Assembly (NCBI GenBank): GCA_001599975.1
Contig: BCIO01000002.1
Location: 1,054,001 to 1,118,000 of the forward strand
DNA length: 64,000 nt
DNA from: Cystobasidiopsis lactophilus
Taxonomy: Eukaryota > Basidiomycota > Agaricostilbomycetes > Agaricostilbales > Chionosphaeraceae
Direction of reading: 5' to 3'
Made by a program: the position numbers and the translations under genes. The notes beneath the pieces are model-generated. The model had not been told where the DNA came from and did no database searches. It worked only from the letters and a program-made list of their open reading frames with translations. The stretch's first letter is position 1; each line of letters opens with the position of its first letter. This document shows positions 1 to 12,900 of this stretch, piece after piece.

Positions 1-2
1 AA

Positions 3-197
3 GGCGTTTGGGTTTTCACTGACCAGACCGACTTCTTGGGCGCCTCGTCCTCCGACCTGTTTTCGTTCGCCGCTTTGGCCCCGCTCTTCTGTTCAGAGGT
101 CAAAGTCAACGTTGCTTCCGCCCAAGGCGACCCACAAAGCTACCCAGAGTGGGCTTGGTCCGATGCTGGCTACGTGCTTCAAGTCGCCGAGGAATAA
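3..197 (+). CDS. 3' end of an unidentified protein gene (partial)
   Basis: An open frame runs in from the left edge and stops with TAA at 195-197. It encodes about 64 C-terminal residues ending in WSDAGYVLQVAEE. The frame shows no internal stop, uses GC-rich codons like the neighbouring genes, and is rich in aromatic and acidic residues. I do not recognise the family from this tail. The 5' part lies outside the window. It could also be one exon whose donor I have misread as coding, so only the direction and the stop are offered. Confidence 0.45.
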   Translation, partial: GVWVFTDQTDFLGASSSDLFSFAALAPLFCSEVKVNVASAQGDPQSYPEWAWSDAGYVLQVAEE

Positions 198-783
198 AGT
201 AAGGGCGTCGTCAAGGTTTGAAGCGCCAGAGACGAATCTAGCCGTGTTGATGCGGAATCCCCGAGGGAGGCATCGTGTGGACTTGTGTCAATGGTGGCGT
301 TCAGACTCAGAGTATTTCGTCGCGCTTTGGGAGCAAAGGGTCCCGAACGTTTTGTGCTTGTGTCATCCGTATTCTTCTGCTTGAAATTGCACCTGGTGCT
401 AGACTCATCGTGCAGAGAGCGCCGTGGACGAAGTTGCCACAAGTCCCCTCTCGACAAGTTGGTGGCGCCCCCAGCCAAAAAGCTCGAAGCTCGAGAGCGA
501 AGCTGGCCTCTAGCCCATCACTCACCACTTAGATCTCCATTTGTGGCTGAGCTTCTGTCATGGCTGGATTCGAGGCTCTGAACGACGCCACCCGCCCAGC
601 TCGGCGCGGCTATCAGGTCGCCTTGCAGGCGCTTCCGATATCACGATGATACAGAACCAGGTTTTCTATCAGCGTCCACCTGCTATCCGTGTGCTTGCTC
701 TTGCATCTCGCTGTGCCTCTAAAGTGTTGCCGCTTGCCTTGCGCTCCCTCTTACATCCGACTTTTCGAGGAAATTGCCAAAAA
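198..783. other. Intergenic stretch with no gene seen
   Basis: About 590 bases lie between the partial upstream gene and the aldo/keto reductase start. Only short overlapping frames are present, and none has a motif or sensible splice sites. It presumably holds the 3' UTR of the left gene and the promoter of the reductase. No clear TATA element was seen. Confidence 0.5.
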
Positions 784-2185
784 TGGTCAAAACCGCTGTG
801 AAGCTCAACTCTGGCTATTCCATGCCTTTGGGTTCGTTTCCTGATAGATTGAGCTGGGAATGCCACAAATTCAATGCAATCGCGATCGACAGTGGGCCTT
901 GGAACTTGGCAGACGCCCAACGCCGATTGCGCCGAGGTCGTCTACAATGCCATCAAGACTGGCTATCGCTTGATCGATTGTGCTGCCCTGTACGCCAATG
1001 AGAAGGAGTGCGGTAAGTAACGAATATACCTCGATTGGCTGACGCTTAGCTCAACTCATTTGCCACAGGCGAGGGTGTCGCTCGCGCCATTAAGGAAGGC
1101 ATCGTCAAGCGAGAAGAGCTCTTCATCACTTCTAAGCTGTGGTGCTTCTATCACGAACCCAAGCGCGCCGCTGAGGCCATTCGCCGCTCTCTCGCCGATT
1201 GGGGCCTGGAATACTTCGACCTTTACTTGATTCACATGTTCGTTCCCATTAGCCGCCTTCGTCTTTGTTGACACGTGCTGAGTCCTTTCTAGGCCTGTTT
1301 CGGTGCGGATGTTGAAGAGTTGATTGGACCGTCCACCGGCTGACCGATTCTGCCCTGACAGGCCGAGTACACTGATGTCTACCCGCCACCCGACTTCCAC
1401 AAGGGCGACTTTTCCAACAAGATGTCTCGTGTGCCTATGTCCACAGTATGGGGCGCTATGGAGAAGATGGCCGACGAAGGCCTCGCTCGCTCCATCGGCA
1501 TTTCCAACTTCAATGGCCAACTATGTGAGCTGCGCCCTGTCTGCTTTGGTCATACAGCACTTGAGGCTGAAAGAAATTCGACAGTCCTTGACCTTTTGAG
1601 GACGTGCCGGATCAGGCCCGCAGTCATTCAAAACGAACACCACCCTTTCCTCACCCAAGAGTCGGTGATTTTCGCCTGTTCTTTGACATCCCACCTTCTT
1701 ACGCATGGTATCCCAACAGACCTCTGGTGGCTATGATGAAGGCATACAATGTGGCCTGGACCGCGTTCTCTTCGTTCGGCGGTAGCTCGTACCAGGGCTC
1801 AACTAGCTTGTTCGACGCCTCACCCGTTAAGGCAGCCGCTGAGCGATTGGGGAAGAGTGAGCCATCGGTCCCTCGGGCGAACGGGAACCCTTTGCTGAAC
1901 ACGCTTCGATGGTGACAAACAGCTCCAGCCCAGGTTCTCCTCCGATGGGCCACCCAGCGCGACATTGCTGTCATCCCCAAGTCGAGCAAGGTGCGCCTCC
2001 TTCATCACTGCTCTCAGTCTGACTTGATTCAAAGATTGGAACAGGTCGAGCGCCTGGCCGAGAACTTGGCGTGCCTCGACTTCGAGCTGACTGGGGACGA
2101 GATCAAGGCCATCGCTGCGCTCAACATCAACCACCATTTCGACAACAGCGGTGACTTGGATATCCAAATGGCGATCTTTGCATAA
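784..2185 (+). CDS. Aldo/keto reductase, multi-exon
   Basis: NADPH-dependent carbonyl reductase of the AKR superfamily, probably cytosolic. The N-terminus begins [20 protein letters not shown], the usual first strand of these barrels. After splicing the catalytic tetrad is visible: Asp and Tyr in [16 protein letters not shown], Lys in FITSKLW and His in YLIHMP. The segments [20 protein letters not shown] and AVIPKSSK are also family hallmarks, the last binding the NADP phosphate. I read about eight exons. The first introns are 832-892 and 1013-1068, and each later apparent stop falls inside a GT-AG intron that restores the family frame. The exon around 1300-1370 is the least certain. The protein ends ...DIQMAIFA. 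Physiological substrate unknown; a polyol or xylose-type reductase is possible. Confidence 0.85.
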
Positions 2186-3312
2186 AAGTCCATGACCCGC
2201 AAATGCGTCAAACGAATCGCAGGGACTTGGAGCTTGGTGGTGATCCGCGAAACCTCTTTATGCGCAGAGCCTTCCAAATAGACTGCATTCCAAATCTGTC
2301 GTTTCTTCTTTTAACGAGCTCTAAGAACACAATGCAAAGGCCAAAGGCCCAAAGCGAAATGATAATAAAGGCTCGAGGAGCAAAAAGAAAGGCTCTTACA
2401 TTGTCGGAATCCCCTTTCGGGGCGTGGGGGGCGTCCAGATCTTGCAGTGGGGGGCTCTTGACGATAATTTGTCGGCCAGAGGGGGGCAGCTACGTCGGAA
2501 GTAGCAGGCTGTCTGCGAGTTTTTGTCTACATTAGGCTCGAGAATACTTTCGTTCACAGAGGGAGACAACTCACCGGAAACGAGGCTAATGCAGACAAAA
2601 CCGAACTCATGACGTTCCGATTCGGGGCAAAAGGTGGTCAGCTAGGAATCTTCAAGGCCAAAGGGTGAAATTTCACGAAAAATCTGCGAAATCAGCGAAC
2701 TGTTAGGCCACTGCTCTGCAAAAAGACGCCTGCTTGTGCACGGCGCACTAGTCACAGACGAGCGCAAAAAAGGAGAAACTTTGGACCGAAATGCACAAAG
2801 GACGACCGAACAAAGGGCCAGGGTGGCAAATGGCTTCAGCGGCTCTAAGACGAGGCCCATTGTCTTGCAATCACGTCTAATCAAACCTTATAGTGCATTA
2901 TTGGAGAGCCAAGTGGCCGGGACAGCGCGCGGAGGGCAAGGCGAGCGTGACGTCTGCCAACCTCTTTCTGCGGAAGATCTGAACGGGCGAGTCGACTTCT
3001 TCGCGTTCTTTAGAGATTCCAGATCGATCGAACGACTCAAGATACATTACTGATTACACAGATACAAAAAGAAACACAGATCAGCGAGCGGGTTTCGGTG
3101 AACAGCAAAGCACGGCGGGTTTGGAGGGAGCGCGTTTGGACAAGGGGATCCGAGGCTGCCTGGTCTCGGGAGTGGCAGTGGCGGGCGCAATAGGACTGTT
3201 ATATATCCACGAGTGCTGCGAGGCCAGGCCAGCGCGATCCTGAGCGGAAAGGCCAAGGTTCCACTTAATCGTCGACGAGCAGCGCCAAGAGGTGAAAGCG
3301 TTCTCCCAAAAG
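2186..3312. other. Intergenic stretch with no gene seen
   Basis: About 1.1 kb lies between the aldo/keto reductase stop and the F-BAR gene start. The frames here are short and lack domain motifs or plausible splice sites. It presumably contains the 3' UTR of the reductase and a long promoter or 5' UTR for the F-BAR gene. No repeat or RNA gene was recognised. Confidence 0.5.
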
Positions 3313-6300
3313 ATGGCTTCGGCGGCAGGCTACGGCTCGCCGGATGATTGGTGCAACTCATTCTGGAGCGTTGACGATGCCGGAGTGGAGGTGGTGCTCA
3401 GCCGGCTCAAGAATGGGTCCAAGACGCTGGACGATTTGCGGGCTTTTTATAAAGAGAGGCGAGTGGCGGCCTCATGGCTTGGTCTTGGACCTCTCTGATG
3501 GTTCACACAGGGCCAGCATCGAGGAGGAGTACGCTAGGAAGCTGGGCCGCCTGGCAAAGCAGCAACTCGGGCGAGATGAGACGGGGTGCGGCAGCCACTT
3601 CCCCTTGGCTCGTCATATCCACCAGGCTAACGACTGCGTCTTCGGAGCACAGCACCACCAAGCAGGCCTTGGACCGGGTCAGGGGAGAGCTCGCTAACCA
3701 GTCGGACGCTCACGAGAAGCTGGCATCGTATGTTGCTCACCGCTTTGTTTGTTTGTGCGCTCACCTTGCCCGGCGTCGCTCTCAGGATGGTCCGCCAATC
3801 GCTCGAGCACAAAGTGCGCGAGTTTGAAAATGTCAGGGAGTCCAAGAAGCGCAACGTAAGAGCACTTCGCCCCTCCCGAATTCGCATTTGTTGACGCTGG
3901 GCAAACGCACAGCCTCAAGCGGCGATTGAGAAGGCGCTCAAGACCAAGCAGCAGCAAGAGAATATGGTCAATAAGGTCTCTTTCTGCTTCTATCATGGTT
4001 CCTCGTGAATACGTGTTGACGTGGAAGGGAAACAGGCCCGAGAGAAGTACAAGGTGGACTGCATCGCCATCAATGGCTACACGGCCCAGACGTCGCTGGT
4101 GCAAGGGCGGGATCTCGACAAAGTGTCGGCCAAACTGGACAAAGCCCAGGCCACCATTCAGGTCAACGAGCGCGAGTACAAGTCTTACCTCGCCGCTTTG
4201 AAGGAAACCACCGGCAAGTGGAACCTCGACTGGAAGACCTTCTCCGACCTGGCCCAGGATCTGGAAGAGGAGCGCCTCAACTTCTTGCGCATCTCCTTGT
4301 GGGAGTACGCGAACGGCGTCAGCTTCATTTGTGTCACCGACGACGAGGTGCGCTCTTTGACTTCCACTCAAAGTCATCGTAATCCTCTCTGACGTCCAGG
4401 CTCTGATGCGTATAGTTCTGCGAGAATGTCCGCAAGTCGCTGGAGCAGTGCGACGCCACGGGCGATCTGGCCGACTTTGTCAAGCGCAATGCCACCGGCC
4501 CTCGCATCCCTGACCCGCCCACTTTCGTCAATTATGCGGCCGGCGATGGCGCCGCGCCCAGGCAAACCTTCAAGACCGCCAACTTTGCCCGCTCCTCCGC
4601 CCGGACCGAGATTGTGCACACCGGCCAGTCGCTGCAAGACCTCGCCAGCTCCATCAAGCCCTCCACGGTTCCTCCCATGGCGGACCCGAACCAGCAGCAG
4701 CAGCGCAGCCGGCCGCAATCTCAAGTGGAGCCTTCCAGGAGCAGGTCCAACTCGCGGCCGCGCCAGGATTCCGAGCCGAGCGCACCCACTTCGCGAAGCA
4801 TTACGCCCAACCCCCCGCCCAACTCGGAGTACAGCACCTACAAACCTGACCCCATCACTGTCCCTCCTCCTACTTCTTTCACGACCCATAATCGAGCAGA
4901 GGAATCCCCGGCGGCTTCGACCAGCTCTCCCCGCGACGCGGGTGGCTTCCAGCAGCAGCAGCAACAGCCTCCCGCTCCTCCTAAATCTGCCATGAAGTCC
5001 CCTGGCTCTTCTTCAGTTGGCACACCGTCCACACCTACGCAGAAGCAGGACCCCATCGCTGCCGCCTTGGCCGCGCTCCGGGATCCGAACAGGGCGTCGG
5101 AAGTGGCGGAGCGCCTGCCCATCTCCAACAAGACGATCGACCGGCAGAAGTCGCAGTCCCAGCGCTCGTCTTACTCTGCAGAGCCTCAGGGTCCCGGACC
5201 CGTGTCAAGAAGGAACACCGCTGGCGACCTCTACCAGCAGGGCCAGCAACAGCAGCAGCCTTCCCAGCCCCAGCCCGGGAGGAATCAGCAGTCCCGCCAG
5301 TCTTACGTCGAGCCCTCCAGACCAACCTATGAGCAGCACCAGTCGCAATATGGCGGTCGCTCCCGGCCCGTCTCGCCAGCCCCGTCAAGCGGGCGGCCGG
5401 TCTCCCCAGCTATGCGGCCCGGCTCTTCTGCTGGCCAGAATGCCGCCATGAACCCTCAGGTTATGCACAACAACTACCAGCAGCCTTACCACGGCGACCA
5501 GCGAAGTCGGTCTAGGGCCAACTCGGTCGCTTCGCAGCACACTGGCCACACCCACCTCACCCAAAACATCCCCATCATGCAAGAGCAGCCTCAAGGTGCC
5601 CAAGCCGCCTATGAGCGAGCCAGTAACGCCAGCCCGCATCCATACCAGGGCAACCTGCAACAGGGGAAGCATTTTCAGCAGTCCACCAGGCCAATCTCGC
5701 CTCGACCCGGTGCTTCGCCAACGCCTTATACCGAGAACCGATACGCGCCCGCTGCCTCTCAGCAACAGCAGCAACCTCTTCCGGCGCAACGGCAGCCTAG
5801 CATGCCAAACCATGGCCATCAGCAATCGCAGTCCTCTCTGCGGCCAACCTCGCCAGCTGGCCCGCCGGTGCAGCAACAGCAACCCCCAGTCCCAGACTAC
5901 ACTAGGCCTACCTCTGCTTTTGGCTATCATCAGCAACAGCAGCAGCCCGGCCCTCCACAGCAGCAAATGCAGCCTCAGCATCAGCCAAGTCTGCCGCCGC
6001 AGCAACAAGGTCCGATTCCTCAACAGCAACAGCGCCAGCAATCCATCGACTATCGCCCTGGCGGCGGCACCCCCATGTCCCCCATGTATACGCCACAGCA
6101 GCAGCAAGGACAGCAGCTAACACCGGCGCAGCTGTATGCTCAGCAGGCTCAAGCTCAAGGCGGCGGCTCTCCTGCGCCGCAGCAGGCCCAGAACCTCTAT
6201 CGGTCACCGAGCGCCCACGACTTGGCTTATCAACAGCAACAGCAACCCATGTATAATGGGGCTCCTGGGTCGCTCAACCAGTTCCCGCAACAGGGCCAGC

Positions 6301-6749
6301 CGCCGTATCAGCAGCAGGCAACGCCTCAGCAGATGCGCTCTCCCTCGCCCGCGCCTCAGGCTCAAATGCCTGTCTCCCAATCTCAACCAATGTTGGGGCC
6401 CCAGTCATCGCGAAATGGGCAAGCTCAAGGGCGGCCGGTTCTCTTCTTTGGTGAGCATTTGGCTTTTCCTCTTCGCCTCCAATTCCTTATGACATGGCGG
6501 TCCAGTACGAGCCATGTACGATTATCAAGCGCAAATACCCGAAGAGTTCTCGTTCCAAGCCAACGACATCATCGCCGTGTTTGTGACCGACCCAGACGGC
6601 TGGTGGACGGGCGAGCTGCTGGACGAGGAGCGAAGGCAGCTGGGTGGTAACATCTTCCCTTCTAATTTCTGGTGAGTGATATCGTGGCCCCTTCGATTGC
6701 TTGGAGGACTTGCTCACACCTACACTCTCACAGCACGCTGTTGGAGTAG
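3313..6749 (+). CDS. F-BAR and SH3 domain protein, Cdc15/Imp2/Hof1 family
   Basis: Predicted membrane-curving scaffold of the cytokinetic ring. Residues 1 to about 260 form an F-BAR domain (DDLRAFYKERASIEEEYARK is the signature, then VRQSLEHKVREFENVRESKK and WNLDWKTFSDLAQDLEEER), split over about six exons. A middle region of about 680 residues, in one exon from 4413, is disordered and rich in Gln, Pro and Ser with many CAG/CAA runs. The C-terminus is one SH3 domain: ALYDY-type start AMYDYQAQ, then DGWWTGEL and GNIFPSNF. The single C-terminal SH3 fits Cdc15/Imp2/Hof1 rather than Bzz1, which has two. The ATG at 3313 is the first in frame. The first intron (3459-3510) is GC-AG. The second, near 3580-3620, would be only about 40 nt and is less sure. 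Confidence 0.88.
3459..3510 (+). other. GC-AG intron in the F-BAR gene
   Basis: The exon ends ...AAAGAGAG and the intron opens GCGAGT and closes CACAG, 52 nt. Splicing here joins KER to ASIEEEYARK, the conserved F-BAR helix. The nearby GT (3463) leaves a phase that runs into TAG after about 12 codons with the same acceptor, and no other acceptor restores frame. The AG|GCGAGT context resembles known GC-AG donors. Confidence 0.75.
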
Positions 6750-6922
6750 CGCTCCAAGTGGACTTTTGCGATCACATAGAACAATAGCGACAAGTACGAT
6801 TGCCATAAATACGATTGGAACTTTCTTGAATGAAAATTCAAATGACGACGGGGTTTTGCTGATGTACACATTCGCGGGCAGGGCGACACACTGCCCGGCG
6901 CTCTAAGGAGTCAAACACCCTA

Positions 6923-9900
6923 TCAATTCGCTACCCCGTTGAACGTGATTTCTGATATCTTCACGTCGCTCGTTAGGATCAGGAGACTGGCCACCGTTTT
7001 GATGGTGAGTCGAACGGAGGAAGTCGTCACGCCTAGCGGGATCAACACAATGGTCGGCAGGCCGGTGGCCAAGAGAGGTCCAACCAATTGAGTCGAGCCG
7101 TCATCGAAGGTCTGAGAGAGACATGTAAGAACGGGTGCGAGTCTGGAAAAGAGTCCTAGCTTACGAGGTAGGAATCCAGGACCAGTGAGCCCAACAAGTT
7201 CAAGGGAGAGTAGATCTGGACGGATGTGATCGTCTGGAGAGATACACGAGGATTAGCCTAGAACGGGAGGATGCAAAGGAGCAGCACCAACCTTGTCGGT
7301 AGGGAAGTTGACCTCCACCCATGACCCCGCCGGCGTCGATGGGGTCCAGTATGTGGAATAAGACCCATCCATGATGTTGTTGGCGTCCAAAGATGTCGTC
7401 TTGTTCGAGGAACTGGCGAACCAAGTCACAGTCGGAGCCGCGGCTTTAGTGCTCGTTGTGGAAGATGCCTTTGTCGAAGTGGTGTCCACAGTCGAGCTCG
7501 GCTTGGAAGAGCTGGTGTCCACAGTCGAGCTCTTGGTCGACGAAGAGCTAGTGGTGGAGCTCGTGGCCTTGGAGGAGCTGGAACTGGAGCTCGATTTCGA
7601 GGAAGAAGAGGAGCTGGAACTGGAGCTCGATTTCGACGAAGAAGAGCTGCTGCTGCTGCTGCTGGCTTTTGAAGAGGAGGACGAGCTGCTGCTGCTCGAG
7701 GCCTTCGAGGAGGAAGACGAAGACGAGCTTGAAGAGGACGACGAGGCCTTAGATGACGAAGAACTGGAAGGAGTGCTGCTGGACGACGAAGACGAGGCCT
7801 TGGACGAGGAGGACGAGCTGGGAGCCACGCTGCTGCTGCTGCTGGCCTTGACTGAAGATGATGAGGAAGACGAGCTCATGACCGAGGATGAAGCGCCATC
7901 ATCACAGTTGGTCGCGGCGTGAGCGTCGTTCGTGTCTGGAACACACTGAGAGTAGAAAGAGCTGCTCGAAGAGCAGTAGTAGCCAGTGGTGCAGCAGGTG
8001 CTACCAGTCCAGCTTGATCCACCGCATTGGCCGTCTGAAGGGATGGCAGCCAAGGAATGAGTTCCGCAAATGATTGGTGAGGTCAGTGTAAACTCACAGG
8101 CAGGAGCAGGGCTGGAGCATGTGCAAGTGGAAGCAGGAGCAGTGCAAGAGCCATCACCAGAGCCGGGCAAGCATTGTGAGTAGAATGCGCTCTGCGGTCG
8201 CTGATTTGAGCCTCAGCTGAACTTGAAGTGCGGAGGGAGTGCTTACACCATAGGCACAGTAGTATCCAGCTGAGCAGCAGCTGCCGCCGGTCCAGCCTTG
8301 ACCGCCGCATTGGCCGTACTGCGCGCACCGGTAAGAAATCAGGGCATCAGATGCGGCATATCAGGCAACTTACGGCGGCCACCAAGCCAGTAGACGAGCA
8401 AGAGCCGCACGACGAGGCCGAAGCCGAGGCGCTGGCCGACGAGAGAGTAGACGACGAAGAGGTAGGCAGCGACGAAGTCGAGGACGCCATGGAGGAGGCA
8501 GATGAGTCCATCGTCGAGGACGCCATGGAGGAGGCAGATGAGTCCATCGTCGAGGCGGACGAGCTCTTGGCAGACGAAACCACCGAAGAGGACGCGGATG
8601 ATGCCTTCACTGAAGACGCGGACGAAGCCGAAGAAACGTTGGCCACGATTGACATACCCGAGGAAGGAAGCGCGACCGATCCGTAAGAGCTGGCGATGGA
8701 CGAAGGAGCACTGAAAGTACTGGTCAGAAGACATCTAAATGAGCATAATCAAAGACGAACGCAGAGGACACTCCAGACGAAGACCCGGCAGGGACGCCGA
8801 AAGCCATAAATTCAGCCAAACCGACATTGCCGGTGCTATCGCTGACGCTGGTGACAGTGAACAGCAGAGAAGTCGTGGTCCTCGCAGTGAAGTTGACACT
8901 GGTGGCTGATCCGTCGTTGTTGAGAGCGGGCACCGTGACAATCGAGCCATCACTGAACGTGAGGGTGCCGCCAGTGACCTGATCGGCCAAGTTGGGGCGG
9001 TCATACAGAGCAACAGAGTAGATAGTGTAAGCCTGGGTCCAGTTGAGCTGCAAGTAAGCGTTGGCGCCTTCGCCATCTGTGGCCCATTCCTTGCTCGAAT
9101 CGCCAGGGTAGCCGTCGGGGACGCCATCGATGGCAGCGCTGGCATCCTGGTTCGCGCCCGCATCCGGAGACGAGGCGGTCGCGGTCGCCAAGAGCGCGAC
9201 GTCGGCGTACTGGGCGACGGCCGCAGCGGAGGCGGAGGGCGCGGCCGAAGAGGCAGATCCAGAGGCCGAGCCCGCGAGGACGCCAAAAGCCATGAACTCA
9301 GAAAGACCGACGTTTCCAGTGGTGCTGCTGACTGCCGTGACGGTGAACAGAATGGAAGTGGTGGTGATCGCTGTGAAGTTGACTGCAGTCGCCGATCCGT
9401 CGTTGTTCAAAGCGCCGACCGTGACCGACGAGCCATCAGAGAAGGTGAGCTTGCCACCAGTCACTTGATCGTTGGTGTTCGGGCGATCGTAGAGCGCAAC
9501 CGAGTAGATCCTGTACGGCTGGGTCCAGGTGAGCTTGAGGGTGGCGCCAACACCTTCGCCGTCGGATGCCCATTCCTTGGTGTAGTCTCCAGGGTAACCA
9601 CCGACATTGCCATCGTTGGCCGCGCTGGCCGGTTGGCCACTGCTGGACGAAGAAGCGGAAGCCGTAGCGAGCAGAGCGACGTCCGCGAACGGGCCCGCGG
9701 CAGCTGATGCCGAAGCGCCAGAAGCGCTGGCGCTCTTGCTTGCAGAGGCAGAACCAGAGGAGCTGGCCGCAGCCACGCCGAAGACTTGCAACTCGGAGAG
9801 ACCGACGTTGCCGGTCGAGCTGCTGACGCTAACGACCAAGAACTTGAGCGAAGTGATGGTCTTGGGCGAGCCGATGGAGACAGCAGTAGCCGAGCCATCA

Positions 9901-12900
9901 TTGTTCAAAGCGCCAGTATTGACAGACGTGCCATCGCTGAAGCTTATCGTGGCGTTGGTGATTTGATCGTTAGTGTTGGGGCGATCATAAGCGGTGATGG
10001 AGTAGATGGTGTAAGGCTTCGACCAGGTGAGGGTCAAGTAAGCGCCAGCACCTTGGCCGTTGGAAGCCCACTCCTTGGTGTAATCGCCCGGGTAACCGCC
10101 AATGACGCCGTCGATGGCGGCGGTGGCAGGCTGACCAGACGAGGAGCTCGAGGCTGCGACAGTCGCCACCAAAGCAATGTCTGCATAAGAAGAAGCCGAG
10201 GCGCTGGGAACCGAGGACACCGTTGAGCTGGCCCCGCTAGCCGATGCAGATGAAGCGGCGACACCAAAGACCTGGAGCTCCGAAAGGCCTGCGTTGCCGG
10301 TTGAGCTGCTGACACTGACAACCAAGAACTTCAAGGACGTGATCGTCTTAGGCGATGCGAGCTTCACGGCAGTAGCTGATCCGTCGTTGTTCAGAGAGCC
10401 GGTGTTTACCGAGGTGCCGTCACTGAAGGAGATGGTGGCATTGGTGATCTGGTCGTTGGTGTTGGGGCGATCATAGGCAGTAATGGAATAGATTGTGTAG
10501 GGCTTGGACCAAGTGAGGGTCAAGTAAGCGCCCACGCCCTGACCATTAGAGGCCCACTCCTTGGTGTAGTCGCCAGGGTAGCCGTCAATCACACCGTCGA
10601 TCGCAGCGCTGGCTGGCTGGCCTGAAGACGCGCTGGAAGCGGCAGCAGTGGCCAACAAAGCGACGTCAGCGTAGGAAGAGGCCGATGCGGCGGGAGCCGA
10701 CGAAACGGTGGAGGATCCACTGGCAGACGAAGAGGAGGCTGCAACGCCAAAGACTTGAATTTCCGAAAGGCCGACGTTGCCGGTGGATGCGCTGACGCTG
10801 GTCACCACGAACTTCAACGTGGTGATAGTGCGAGGGGTGATCGACACTGCGGTGGCTGAGCCGTCGTTGTTCAAGGCGCCAGTGTTCACGGTCGTGCCAT
10901 CGCTGAAAGTAATCGTCGCACCAGTGACCTGATCGTTCGTGTTGGGTCTATCAAAAAGCTGTTGTGCACAAACAATTAGGACCAAGTCTTTAAGTGGGCG
11001 CAGCACGGAAACTCACAGCGATGGAATAGATGGTGTAAGGCTTCGACCAAGTCAACGTGAGGGTAGCACCAATGCCTTGGCCGTTGGACGCCCATTCCTT
11101 GGTGTAGTCGCCAGGATAGCCGTCCGTGACGCCGTCAATGGCCGCGCTGGGTGGTTGGCCAGACGAATAGCTGGAAGCGGTGGCAGTGGCCAACAACGCG
11201 ATATCGGCATAAGACGAGCTCGAAGCGCTAGGAGCAGAGGAAGAAGCCGTGGAGGACGCAATGGACGAGGAAGTGGCGGACACTGTAGGGCAGGCCGCGG
11301 CGCCCCTCAGGTACACCTGAATCTCACCAAGACCGGCATTGGTGGTAAGGTAGCTGACCGAAGTGACGGTGAATTTGACGGTAAGAGACGAGACGGTGGC
11401 GCCCAAAGGAACAACTGTCGCTGAGCCATCGTTGTTGAGCGGTCCGGTCGAGTAAGTTTTGCCGCCGATGGTGAGCGTGCCATTGGTGATCCAATCGTTC
11501 ATGTTTGGCCTGTCATAGAGCACAACAGTGTCGAACTAATTTGGAAGGCTTGAGGAAAATTCCAAAAAAGTGTCGAGAGCGCGAAAACTCACAGATTGCT
11601 TGGCAGTCCAGGTCAGAGTGAAGGTGGTGCCTGCAGTGCCGCCGTACGACACCCACTCCGCCGAGTTGTTGTAAGGGTAGCCCGAAGGGTTTCCATCAAT
11701 GGCCGCGTAAGTCGAGTAGCCCGGGTAGGTGGAGGACGCAGTAGGAACGGCTTTCAGCGCCAAGTTGGCAGTGCATGGGACGGTGGCGTTGTAGGTGGCA
11801 TTTCGATTGGTGTAAGTGACCGTCGTGTCCGAATTGGTCATCTTCAGGGCGTTGGTGACGACCCACTGGCGGGGCAGCCAATCCACTTCGGGGCGGCCGG
11901 CCTGCTTGCACGCGGCCAAGCTCTGGCACTCTTCGTTGTCATAAGCTGCGGGCCAGAAAGTCAGCATGGCCAAGTCACTGCGGGCAGTAAGATGTGCTCA
12001 CGAGTGTAAGTGAAGAAGGCATTTTGCTTGGTGGTCAAGCCGGAGCCCGCCACGTTGGTGGCGTACGAAGTGGCAGGGTAGCCCATGTAACCAGCAAACG
12101 TGCTAGGCGAGAAAGAGGCCTGCAGTCCGTTAACCATGCGAGCCGTAGTCTGATGATCGGGATGGTCGCCCGTGTTGTAGTCGGACAGGTAATCCAGGGT
12201 GGAGATCGCGGTGGCTTGGCGGGCGGCCATGATTTCGGCAAGAGCCTGCTGGAGGGTGGACAGAGTCCAAGTAGCAGTGCCAACAGTGTTGCTGATGGTC
12301 GAAATCGAGCCAGAGTACAGCTTGAGCAAACTCTGGGCGCCGGTGGAGGTGTAGCCATAGCCTTGCATGCCACCGTCCGGAAGACGGAACCACTGAGGTT
12401 TGCTTCTTCAGAACACCCATTACGAAGGTAGGTAGTATTGGAGCTCACCACTCGCTGGATCGTGGGCATGCCAGTCAAAGTTCGGATGAGAACAGGCTGT
12501 CCCGCCAAAGTGGCGTTGACTTCGGTCCCTGTTTATAAACCCAACAACTTAACATCGAGATGGTGACAAAAGCGATAAGGTAGAGAAGGACGAACAGGAG
12601 TCGGTGACACCAGCCATGTAGGCGTAAGCCGCTTCATTACCAGCCTCACGGCTCGCGGGGTAGGTTCCCGGCAAACCAGCATCACCAGACGTCGTGAAAA
12701 CAGTCTGTTCAAAGCGAAAGATGTATACATGAGCGATGTGAAAGCCATGGTTTGGCACCAGAGGAACACTGACAGTCAGACAGCTCGACGCAGACACGTA
12801 GTTCTGCACGGCGGGCGATTGGAAGAGCAGGTCGTCATCTAGAGTAAGGGCACACCAAGTCGAGAGTAAGATTGGTGGCCCTTAAGTATGACGACGGCGG

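Noticed and set aside
1320-1330. Apparent stop inside the first aldo/keto reductase, suggesting a pseudogene
   Set aside because: A GT-AG intron starting at GTGCGG before the stop returns to the AKR frame ([12 protein letters not shown]). All catalytic residues are kept.
7371-7922. Open plus-strand frame rich in Glu, Asp and Leu
   Set aside because: It is the complement of the poly-Ser codons of the minus-strand deacetylase gene. It has no motif, and the minus-strand reading continues on both sides into CBM1 and discoidin-like domains.
8228-8686. Plus-strand acidic frame with repeated EEADESIVEDAM
   Set aside because: Shadow of the Ser-rich linker on the other strand. The repeat is explained by the 36-bp duplication in the true gene.
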